From assembly GCA_014904845.1 (NCBI GenBank), contig MU119499.1, positions 1 to 63,495 on the forward strand: a DNA stretch of 63,495 nt. The letters are read 5' to 3'. Shown one piece after another: positions 1 through 10,200 of the stretch (position 1 is the stretch's first letter; every line of letters starts with the position of its first letter). This DNA comes from Acephala macrosclerotiorum (lineage: Eukaryota; Ascomycota; Leotiomycetes; Helotiales; Mollisiaceae). A model generated the notes under the pieces. It made no database searches. It was not told where the DNA came from and saw only the letters and a list, made by a program, of their open reading frames with translations. Both the position numbers and the translations under genes were made by a program.

Positions 1-140
1 TACTATTATAATATGTTATATTTAAAAACTTTAATTATAATTATATTTATTTTATAATATTTATTATTTTACTAATTTTTTTACTAATTTTTTTACTAAT
101 TTTTTTTAAATTAAATTTGAATAAATATATTTATATTTTT
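1..140. repeat. AT-rich, RIP-like block at left window edge
   Basis: This stretch is almost pure A/T and has the same texture as the isochore beyond 42.9 kb. A 12-bp unit (actaattttttt) is repeated about three times in tandem between about 67 and 107. No coding potential is visible. It is most likely the end of a RIP-degraded repeat block that continues outside the window. The island of genes therefore appears to be bordered by AT-rich DNA on both sides. Confidence 0.7.
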
Positions 141-153
141 ATACAATTTATGC

Positions 154-273
154 ATCCTCCATGGGGGCCCCACAAAACCCATGGAGGATCCGTGGGTGGA
201 GGACTAATATATTTTCGCCCCATGAGGGACCCGTGGGTAGAGGGGAAATTTTAAAACTCCACCCCATGGGTCC
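154..273. repeat. Two adjacent inverted repeats (hairpin-forming)
   Basis: Positions 154-165 (atcctccatggg) are the exact reverse complement of 178-189, with a 12-nt spacer. A second, imperfect pair lies at 226-243 and 258-273, built on gggaccc-gtggg and its complement. The motif resembling cc-catgggt-gg recurs about four times. It could be the end of a non-autonomous element lying against the AT-rich block, or a small satellite. No open frame is convincing here. Confidence 0.6.
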
Positions 274-639
274 CCCACGAGCAGCCTATCATGGGGAATC
301 TTAAGGGGACAATTCTTGAGATGTGGCATACTAGCACTAGCAGGATATGGTTTTGGTCGATTCATGCGACTAAATATTTGCGAGTAGTTTGGTCTTGAAG
401 TGTTTTGTAAATGTTGCCATGTTTCTGTTCTCAAATCGACGTTGCACTCCGTAAGGCTCTAAATTTATAAGAACCTATTCTCATAGTCACCTTTGAAGTC
501 CCTAAGCCTAATAGTAATAGTGAATTCTAAAATTGACTCGAGGCTATTATTTTTGGATATGGCCTGATGAACTACCTGTCATTCACTCAAATCGAAGTGA
601 CGTATTATGAATCTTAACTTTCGAGGCAGAGGCTCCATC

Positions 640-646
640 TATTTAA
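640..646 (+). promoter_or_regulatory. TATA-like box upstream of the secreted-protein gene
   Basis: TATTTAA lies about 113 bp before the ATG at 759. It is followed by a CT-rich stretch and then an A/C-rich leader (acaacaactcaacaccc), the usual layout of a fungal core promoter and 5' UTR. Confidence 0.5.
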
Positions 647-758
647 GAGGCGTGAATCATTTCTGTCTCGATCTTCCTTCTACACAATCATAATTGTCAA
701 CCACAACAACTCAACACCCTTCAACAGACGACAGCACAGTCACAACCTTCAATCAAAG

Positions 759-1401
759 ATGGCTTACTCGTGCCTCAAGTCGATCTTTCTCTTCGCTCTC
801 GTCCTGGTCTTGACCCCTCTCACTACCTTTGCACTTCCCACCGACAACAGCCTCTCAGCTCGCAACGATCCGGCCACCACGGCTCCAACTTCTCAAACCT
901 TCTCACCTACAAAAATTCTCGATGCTCGCAACACAACCAACCTAGTGGCTCGTCAATATCAAGGCGGTCCTCCCCAAGTTGATTCCTCCGGCCAGAACAC
1001 CTGCGTCCCAACTTGGAACATCCATGACTGCCAATTACGCTCCACCCAATTCCAGACCTTTGAAGTCTTCTTGACGGTTTTCGACCCATGGTGCAATGCT
1101 GTGGGATACACTCCAAGTGCCAATACCTGGTGTAAGTAAATCATCCCTTCCCAATATTTTGTGCTCATCAAAGCGATACTCGAAGGTGAGTAGCTAACTT
1201 CGGTTTGTAGTCCATCAGAGCGTCGGCGTACCTGATTGGGACCTCACCGTTGAGGTGGACTGGGACGAACCGTCTGTTTGGTGGTTGCCTCCCCACGGAA
1301 AATACTCCTATTGGAGCTTCGAGGTTAATCCAGCATATGAGGATTACACTGGGTGTGATACGTGTGACCGCATCTCCTGGATGGTTCCCTTTCAGTGTTA
1401 G
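759..1401 (+). CDS. Small secreted cysteine-containing protein, 2 exons, 187 aa
   Basis: Exon 1 is 759-1131 and exon 2 is 1211-1401. The 79-nt intron has donor GTAAGT and acceptor TTTGTAG, and the joined length (564 nt) is divisible by three. The N-terminus is a clear signal peptide: a hydrophobic core from about residue 8 to 25 ending near FALP. A low-complexity Ser/Thr pro-region follows. The C-terminal half carries six cysteines and many aromatic residues (for example VWWLPP and YSYWSF), including a CDTC motif near the end. The family is not recognised. The features match a candidate effector or extracellular protein close to an AT-rich block. A further intron near the 3' end is possible, because a donor-like GTGAGTAAG and acceptors lie just downstream; the stop at 1399-1401 is the simplest reading. 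Confidence 0.75.
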
Positions 1402-2318
1402 AGAGAGTATCGATCTGCTATGTCTTGTGAGTAAGCCTCATACATGCCACTGCAGTCTTCCCTGCTAACAGTTTCAGGCCTGTGGCATGTGCTAGATCGC
1501 CTTATTTCATCAACGCAGCATGCTGGATTTGACTAACGTGATGGGGTGCATACGAAACTAGGTATCATGGTGGGAACAGAACAACTTTGCCTGGGCCGCC
1601 TATGGACTTGACTCGTGCTTGGGTTGGGGTGATAAAAGATAATTTTCTCGTTGCATTGAAGCATGAATTTCTCGCGATGACCAGGAAGCAGCAAGACAAT
1701 ACATAAAAGCGTTGAAATTAGAGATTTTCTTGCAGGTGATTGAAGCTCGTAACACTGTCCCTTTAACCAAAGGTGCGTTCAACTCCGAGAAGTCGATAGT
1801 AGTGCTAATGTGCTTGAAACGAGAAATCGAAGAAGCTGCTCTATGTATTTGTTAAGAACGTGCATCTTGCACGGTCAGTACTTGCTGATCTCTAGACTCA
1901 ATAGTCAAATTTGGAAGCAAGCTGCTCCACTGGCATATCTTTCGGAGGGCCTGATACCAGGCTTCAAGCGCTAAAATTTTTGTGTCTCCAGGCGATAGAT
2001 CGCTAATTTCACGGCGCTTTGTTCCTGGACTTTCAGGGCATTCATGACCCCGCATTATGGCAGATCACGGTTGCAAAATAAATCTAATCATAGCATTCTA
2101 GAGGCTTACAATAAATAGGCTGCTTTCTCATAAACAGTGAAAATATTCGAATGAAAAAGCAGAAAAGAACTTGAAAATGATGTTGAATAATCGTTGTCGC
2201 ATTGTTTACAGCTAAAATGATGTATTCGAAAAAGTGTTAGGATATTAAACATCAAAACGCACCAAGCCTGAAAAGTTGCCTCGCATGTTTAGCTCCCACG
2301 ACCCGTCCAAGCAGAATC
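1402..2318. other. Intergenic, no gene seen
   Basis: Only short ORFs without motifs occur here. It is the 3' flank of both the secreted-protein gene and the minus-strand pseudogene that ends at 2319. Confidence 0.6.
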
Positions 2319-5300
2319 TCAATCCTCGATCAACTTATCATCTGTCGTATTCCACTTAATAACAGTATACGTACTTACAACAGGTGTTCCTGCTGGCGCA
2401 GCACTCGTAATGTACCACTCTGTCAAGGTGATCGTGACCTGTTCTCTCATCTGCATCTGATCATTCCCCTCAATTTGAGTCGGGATCGTCACCGTCATCG
2501 GACTTATGTTTGCTTCCGCGAGTCTGAAACCCGCCTCGCTCGTTCTTTTGTCTTTCATTGGCAAAATGTAATCGTCCTTTGCACTTCTCGGTACGAGTTC
2601 GATATGCAGTACTGGTGCTTTGCTTTTGGCATCGGAAGAATAGAGAAAAGGGATGAAGCGTTGGTTGGAGAACATGCGCAGTCCAGGGCCGTCGTAATTG
2701 GATGATAGCAAGGAAGGGATGGTCTTGCTGGGCGGGATGGCTAGAACAGGGATATCGAGCGCGAGTTTCACGAATTGATAAGAAGAGTCTATGCCTGCCG
2801 GTTTCTTGCGGATGCTAAAGAGAAGATCAAAGTAGTAGATGTTCGATGTTGGGACGTAGTCCTGTGCGTCGTACTTTCCTCTCGTCAGGCGGGTAGGTAT
2901 GCCTTTGTAGTCTGGGAAGACGAAGAGGTCGAATTGGGATTTGAGGGCGGATGGAGCTGCCGTCTTATGCGATGGCAATGCTTGCATTCGTTGCTGTTGA
3001 TGAGGTGGCGTAGGCATTGGGTAAAGCGCTGCCTTGATCTAGGACATTGGTCCAACGGGAATTTTTGAAGACGTAGATGTGCGGACGCTAGTCCAATTTG
3101 TGGAAGCAACTGTTTTCGGCGTAGTTGATGCTTTGGGCTGCCGAACATAAAGCTGGCGGTCTCTTGGTGGAGTCGGTATACTGACTGGAGGAATAATTTT
3201 GAAAAAATAGCTCGGATCATTGAGCTCAAGGCCGAGTTCGCACGAGTTTGGAATTAGATCAATATACGCCTACGGATCCTTAATCGTACCGAATTGCAAA
3301 AGGCTGTTGATATCTGTGGCCATCTTCGTGAGGTTTAGGCAACGGGTATCTTTGTCGAACCAAGTGCTCGGCACAGATGAGTCTTTCATGGATTTTTCAG
3401 GCCATTCCTCGGGTGCACCTTTGGTATACAGCGTTCTTAAATCGAAAGTAACTTTCCCCTTGGCATCAAGAGCAGACCCAAGACTGAAGCGCTGCTGATG
3501 AGGTGGCTGAGCCAGCGTGATTGATTCGAGTTCCTGAGGTTGGCGATCCAGTAAGCACATCACGGTCTCATCATCCCATTTGGTCTATCTGCAAACAGGA
3601 TATCTGTTGTCCGGCAAACCGCCGGACAATGGAGTGTTCCATGCAACAGTGATACGAAGATCGGGCATTGCTTTGATGAGCCCTGAGCGAATGAGAAATC
3701 CGTAACATGGAATCTGAGGTTTGAAGCCGGCATCAGGGACGACTTTGCGTAGGTATATGTTGAAGGCCTCTTTGATCTCCCGTCTCACAAAATCGTCCTC
3801 CACATCCATATGACTGGCTACAGATAGCGCGCCATCTATGAGGCAGTCAAGCCAGAAGTCGTCGATGTAGAAGAAGCGAAGGGACTCTGGTTTGCAGAAA
3901 GAGGTTTCTGGTATAAGGAAATGTGAAGGAATTCCACCTACAGTGACGCGTCACAAGTCTGAGCCATTTAAGCGAAACGCGCTCAAAACGCGTGAATCGC
4001 GACTTCACCACTTTAAATAATAACTACATTCCTATGCTTTAAATAATCAGCTCTTTTGATGCAAGCTATTTGAAAAAGTAATGTCTCTTTCTATCTCTTC
4101 AGATTTTATTTAAAAATAATAGCGCTTGAGATAATAATGCTCAAAGTTTGAAAAATCACGGTGCGCCATTTTTACATACTAAATTAAGCGATTTTAAGGC
4201 TTTTTTTCATCTTTTGCAATTGGACGACTGCATTACCACGGCTAATGGCACGGTCCTGACTTTCTCTAGGGACTTTATTCTTCTTATTAAAGGCTATTTA
4301 GCGATAGAATTATTATTTACACTTGAATTGTGGCTAAAAAGTTATAGCTGGTAGAAAAGGGGGCAAAAGGGCTGTTTTTGGTGGGGTTTTCGCTTATGGC
4401 TCAGACTTATGACCTAGTACTGTAAGGATAGTTTTTCAGCCAACCAGGTATGAATGATAGCCCAGTCGTTGTTGTTGGGACCATTTAAATTGAACTCGTC
4501 GTAGATAGCTTGGCCCAAATTCGGGATTTCCGAACTAGCGTTGGATATTGTGAAAGTCTTGATGTTTGATCTCATGATAGGAGAAATTTCTGGATGCTTG
4601 ATTCCTGGTGCTGGTGTAGCAAGACTGGGTTGTCTCAACCGCTGAGGATCTCCCGCCTCACCATGGGACATTGTGTGGACAGAAGTCACTGATTGCTTAA
4701 TGGACATAAACAACGCCGACTTTGACAACATATTATTGACCTCCATCCGTGTAGCATTTGCGCTGGAGTTGTGGACCGCAGACCGAAACCGCATCAAAGC
4801 GGCACTGAATACTGTATCAGATATCGCAAGTAGTTTCCCGGCTTGCCAAGCAGAAGCGTACGAGAGATCCATCAACCCGGTTTGAGGATCCAGGATCTGG
4901 TAATCTTGCGAAGTTTGTGAGCAGTTGGGGAGGTCACTTGTAGGAGAGTCTCCTGGCCAAGACACTGGCTGAGGTGTCAAAGGACCTCTGTCGAATGGAG
5001 AGTCTCTTCTCCACTCTGCGTTCTCCAACGAGCTAATGTGTAGCCCATCTTGATGCGAGCAGCTAAACTTGATGCTGGAGGAGTTGAAGTATCTAGCTTC
5101 TGCAGTAGCGCATCATCTGGATGTAACATTTGCTGGTTTTCAGTAAGATTTCGCATTGTGTCCACGAAGTTGACTGGGTTGGGTGGCAAAGCAGTATACA
5201 TCCACGAGAACAATGAAATCATCCCAACTCGATCAAAATCTGTGCCTAAGGCAAAGTGGGGGCTGAGAGTGGAGTCGACATTCTCAATCGAAACCAAGTG

Positions 5301-6311
5301 GCATATCTGAGTTTTTGGAGCCGACTGATCATAGACGCCTGTTCGAGACGAAATTATGATCGAGTACAAACCCTCCTCATCGATGCCAGCATCAGGTATT
5401 CCGGTAGTGTTGATCTGGCGAACATGCGTAAGGTACTTGAGTGACTCAATACCGACCTTCACATTCTCAGTGTCTTTGTCAGTAGCGAAAATCCGAATGA
5501 AAAGATCTTTGCGGGGGAATATCACGTTGACTTTGCCAACTGCACAAGCTACTTCGTCGTACTCTGCTTTGTCGAGCGAGCCGTCCTTTTTGATATACTT
5601 GGCCTCGTAGTTGATCCTTGAAGTTTGAGGAATGCCAAAGTAATCTGATATGTTCATATTGAACTCTCCTTTAAGGCTTTGATTGATAACGTCCTCGTCC
5701 TTGGAAAAGCCTGGGATCTTCAAGGCCGTGATGTCTGACAAAGCAGGTAGATGGAGCTCTTCAGGATCGAAAACAAGAAGCGCGACCCATGGGACCATTC
5801 CACGATATGTAATCTTTTGATTTTTTGTGTCGGGATCCATAATTGGCTCTCCGGTCACGGGATCCGTGAGTTTCTGCTCATCTATCTTTCCCTCCATGTG
5901 CGTCTTGACCCCGGCTGGGATCTCCCAAGGGTAATGCGGGCCTTGAAGAACAATGTGAGGTAAGACGCGGCCCTCACCTTGATGCCCATCCGGTGGGTAG
6001 TAGGTGTTGATGAGGCTTGGATCCAGAGAGAATCGAGGAACGATGACTTCAAATTCCTGTAGGTCAAGAGCGTGGGTGGAGTCGAGAAGACGGGTGTTCA
6101 CAACATCCAAAGTCTGTATTCCTGAACCAACTCCAGCAGAGATATGCTGGTGAGCTTCAATGACATAGTTATTTGCCATGAGTCCTGGCTTGTAGAAAGA
6201 AAACAAGCGCATCTGGTCTGGTTGAAGCGCGTATGGATCGGCAATCTCGTCTTCACGAATCCGCCGAACGGCATTCGCCATATGGCTGAGTGTCAATTTG
6301 CGTGCAGACAT
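2319..6311 (-). pseudogene. Broken large gene (about 1,169 codons before decay), intronless
   Basis: One reading frame can be followed from the ATG at 6311 to the stop at 2319. It is interrupted by a one-base frameshift near 4995, a 482-bp MITE (3941-4422), and three in-frame TAG codons (3585-3587, 3270-3272, 3039-3041). Removing the MITE with one TA copy and correcting one base gives 3,510 nt, exactly 1,170 codons including the stop, so the reconstruction is self-consistent. All three TAG codons could derive from CAG by C-to-T change in a CpA context. Protein segments keep conserved-looking motifs such as MVPWVALLVFD (early), YLTHVRQINTTG (about residue 300), RGPLTP just after the frameshift, and SLRFFYIDDFWLDCLIDGA after the MITE. 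I do not recognise a named family. It is head-to-head with the DUF6603-like gene across 941 bp, suggesting a co-regulated pair. The 2319-3017 part alone remains open for 232 codons. Confidence 0.85.
3941..4422. mobile_element. MITE, Tc1/mariner type, inserted in the minus-strand gene
   Basis: The element begins CAGTGACGCG and its right end reads CAGTACTAGG on the other strand. The terminal inverted repeats match at 21 of 27 positions, with AAGTCTGAGCCAT identical in both. It is flanked by a TA dinucleotide on each side (3939-3940 and 4423-4424), the target duplication typical of Tc1/mariner elements. The 482-bp interior is A/T-rich and has no transposase frame, so it is non-autonomous. Removing it with one TA copy rejoins the disrupted reading frame exactly, which confirms the boundaries. 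Confidence 0.9.
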
Positions 6312-7252
6312 GACGAGGAGAGATCGGAGTTTGGAGGGATTCGAAAATGACTAAGTCGAAATGTGTCAACTGCTGGGTAGTGAAGAAAGTGAAGCTGTCC
6401 AAGAACACTCAACTAGACAGTCGTTCGAAATTCCACAATCTGATATCGCATCAGCCGGTCCGTTCACTTCCTATTTTCAGAAAGCTTCGCTCATAGAGGC
6501 TTCAGCAAGAGAGCTTCGAATGACGCACCGATCACACTCACTTCACTCGGCCTGAGGTTGACCGTTCCACGCCGCCCCTCTTCCATTCTGAGATCATGTC
6601 GACGGGGATCTGCTGCCCAATCCACGGCATGCTGCTTTGACAGCGGAGGGTGAGAAGATTCATGGCGTACAAAGCTTAGCAGTGTGGCATTGATGCGCTT
6701 GCAATCGGATAAGAGGCAGGTGGGAAGGTGGTGAGGAGGGTGGTGTTGTTTTAAGGTTACCCCGCGGAAACCAGCCACCATGGTCTGGATCCAGTGTAAT
6801 CTACAGGGGCCCCGGTAAGCAGCCCCAAAACGCTCGGCACTGCAAAGCCTAAATTACCGTAATTTCAGTGCTTGGTAATTGCGACACGACCGCCTATGAC
6901 AACGCGGCCGCGCTGCTGTCCCTTCCCAATCCTACATCATCAGACCACAAGCTTCCCATCCACTATTTCGCCATACTGCATCTTGCACCATGTATCCTTC
7001 ACCCCATACACTGCACGCCCCCTTCACGCGTTTTCCTCCTTTGGATTGTTCAAGATAGATTCCGAGTGTGAGGAGTTGCTCGTGACACTGGTCGACGGCT
7101 GGCAGCTTGGCCCTCGATGCAGAATTCGGTTTGAACGTCAGAACATGGGTGAGAGAGCTTCAATATTTGGCATCTCTCGTTATAAGAACTAGCTAATAAA
7201 ACTTCTAGGGATTGGGTCTGTCTAAGAAGTTTAGACGAAGAGACGCTCTGAG
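6312..7252. promoter_or_regulatory. Shared promoter region between two divergent large genes
   Basis: This 941-bp interval separates the starts of the two head-to-head pseudogenes. A possible 5'-UTR intron for the plus-strand gene starts at the GTGAGA near 7150 and ends at the TTCTAG near 7208, with a GCTAATA branch-like sequence. A CT-rich tract lies around 6990-7050. No separate gene is convincing here. Confidence 0.5.
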
Positions 7253-10200
7253 ATGGCTTCCATTTTCGACAACGACGACAACACCAAACTCTCGCCAGAA
7301 TGGACTAACTTCCTTTAGCAGCCTTCTGTAGACAGCCCCGTGAACCCAAGCCCTCCTAGCTCAGGAAATTCTGGAACGGCTACGTCTCAGAGACTAGTTT
7401 GCAATAGTCCCCAGTCTCGGTTCTGAGGTTTGACGTTTGACACCGACAACAACAGTGACCTGTTCAAGGCCGCTGACTACAAAAGCACTGGCTACAATGT
7501 TGCTGGGAGTGTCGTTATCAACCTCTCCAAGCCACCTAAGGAAAACCCAGCCCCGTCAACGAAAGACCTCAATGGTGTCTTCAAGTCCTTCGGTCTCCTC
7601 CAAGATGATGCCCAGAACACTTGGGCATCTGGCAGCATCGTTGATAAAATGATCATAGCAGATGATGAAGGGCTATCCCTCCCACTTGATACCACGACAA
7701 AATGCGCGCGAAATGCCATATGGCTTACTCCGGGCCAGACCTTCAGGGTCGATACTGCCCTCGTTCTCCAACCACACTTCTCACCGAAGACCGATCTGAG
7801 TGGTATCACGACGGCAGTCCTCGAAGAATTCCATCTAGGAACACTCGAATCGCTGGATAGCACGAGGATCTTTTTGCAGAAAACCTGCTATGGAAATCAC
7901 TCTACAACGGCAGATGGGAATTCTGTCATCTGGTATCTAACAAGTACATTTCGGTTGACCTTCAGAATCACATTTGGAGGCCTCTGGTTCTGGTTGTCTT
8001 ATGAGCCTATAGGGGTCAGTCTTTCGGTCACCCAGAATGGAGACCTACCTGCACCGCTCACTGCAGATGATTTTTGGAAAAAGCTAGATGGGCTTGGTTC
8101 CACTGGGCTCAAAAGCTCTCTTTCAAAGACGGTTCTTGACGACGTTTTATCAGGTGTCACGCTTTTGAACTTCTCTGCGGGCAAAGACAATAGCAACGGT
8201 GTGTGGTGGAAGGTTAATGTGAAATTACAATGGGGAAGGTCCGACTCAGTATCCAGCGACAAAAAACCGGCAATGTTTCTCTCATATGACTCTCAATCCG
8301 GAACATTTAGTGGCGGTCTGATCACGCAAGGATTCTATGCTACAGCAGAGGATAGACTTCTTCCGACTTATTATCCCGGAAGGGACATCGACCAGCCTGC
8401 CAATGAGCCTCCAGCATCTTGGGATTTGACCCAATTATGTGCAGAAACAAAGGGTCTCCCTGCATCACTTCCTACAACTATCGCGCTAGCAGAGATCGAG
8501 TATACCATGGGAGATTCAGGTGAACCAGGATGTTTGGCATTACTCGCGAAGCTCGTGGCGCCAAACACAGAAGCACACAAAAACCATGTTCCATGGGGGA
8601 TCTCATGGGATAAACTTGACTTGGAGTTGTATAAAGGCTCCGGTTTTTCCTTCATCGCCGGAACCTACTTTGCCCTGAGTTCCCGGCCTCGCGGTAAAAC
8701 GTACCCAGCAGCTCATATGGGACTGAATGTCAGTTATGATAGCACAGGTCCAAGCTATCAAATATTGGGATACGCTGATACGCTGATACGCTCTACCTTG
8801 GAGTACTTTGGTCATTTTTTGATGATGAATATTGCGGACCTCTCCTCTCTACCTTAGGGAATATGGAAGTATCAACACTCCGATTGATGTACACGTTCAA
8901 CAGCGGGTTGGCATCGAGCTTCTGTTTCACTAGCATCATTATTCTCAGACCCCTTCAACTTAGAATGTTCTACCAGTATACTAGCAGCGTCGCGGGGTCC
9001 AACACTGCGGCACATGCTATGCAACTGAAAGATGGCCCAAAACCTCAAATTGTCCAAGCTAACCCCAAGGATGGGAGTGCTCAATCAGATTGGTTCTTCG
9101 AATGCGATTTAGAAGCGTCTGGTGCTGGAGCCACCATTGGCACAGTCGTTGCTGCCATCTCTGACGACACTGTAGGAGCTCTGCCATCATTTGTCAGTGG
9201 CATTACTATTCCAACGGCAGGAGGAAGGAATCCCGTATCCATTAAGGTCGCCAAAACGAATAACAATCTGATGTTTGTCTTGCGAATCGTCATCGAGGAG
9301 TTTACGCTAATGTTTATACAAATCGCTCAAAAGGACAACGCGAATCCGCCCAAAAGATTACTTCGTTTTGCTGTGGACAAGATCCCGTTGATCGAAAAGG
9401 TTCCTCTTTTGGACAAACTACCACAACCGTTCGATCAGCTTGAATATTTCTGGGTTAATGGTCCTCAAGGCTTCCTTCTCTCGGAAGTGGACGCACTCAA
9501 TAACCTGAACAACTCCCCACAACTGCTTGTTGGGGAAGACCGCTTGATCTATAAAGATGCTACAGGGGAGGTGAGAGATGTAAAGGGAGCCCCGCAAGGT
9601 ACCCCGGACGCAGTCGTTATTCAGCCCGGACATCACTTTATAGTCGTTCACAACAAAGTTGTGGCTATCGACCATATTTTCAATGCAACGCCCAAGCCGC
9701 CGCCTGCACCGGCCCAATCCTCTACAACAGGTCCAACCTACACAACAACTCAAACTCTAGCAGCAGCTCGGACCCAATCACTACCTCGGACGTCGACAGA
9801 TCCGGCTCCCAGCATCGCTCCTAGTCCCCCTACCAAGGGAACAGTCGTTCTCAAACTTGGTCCGTTATCAATCACTGCAGTCACACTTCAGAACAAAGAG
9901 CAGAGTGCTGGGTCACAGAAGATCCTTTCCATCGAACTAGATGCGACCTTCGCTATGGGACCCATGTCTTTCAGTCTCCTTGGATTCTCCCTCGGCGTAC
10001 CCCTGTCTGGCAAAATCACGCTCAAGGACTTAAGTGGTCTTGCAGAACACGTCATTGTTAGCATCCATGGGCTCTCATTCGAGTTTAGAAGCCCTCCTCT
10101 TCTCATTGCTGGAGGCTTCGAGCATGAAATAGTGGCCGATGGTGAAATCTACATGGGAGGCCTTGGGATCTGCTTCCCTCCATACACTTTCGTCGGACTC

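Noticed and set aside
8811..8857. 47-nt intron as an alternative to a frameshift in the DUF6603-like gene
   Set aside because: It would keep the frame, but the GTCATT donor is weak and the bypassed sequence looks coding in the shifted frame; left open rather than adopted.
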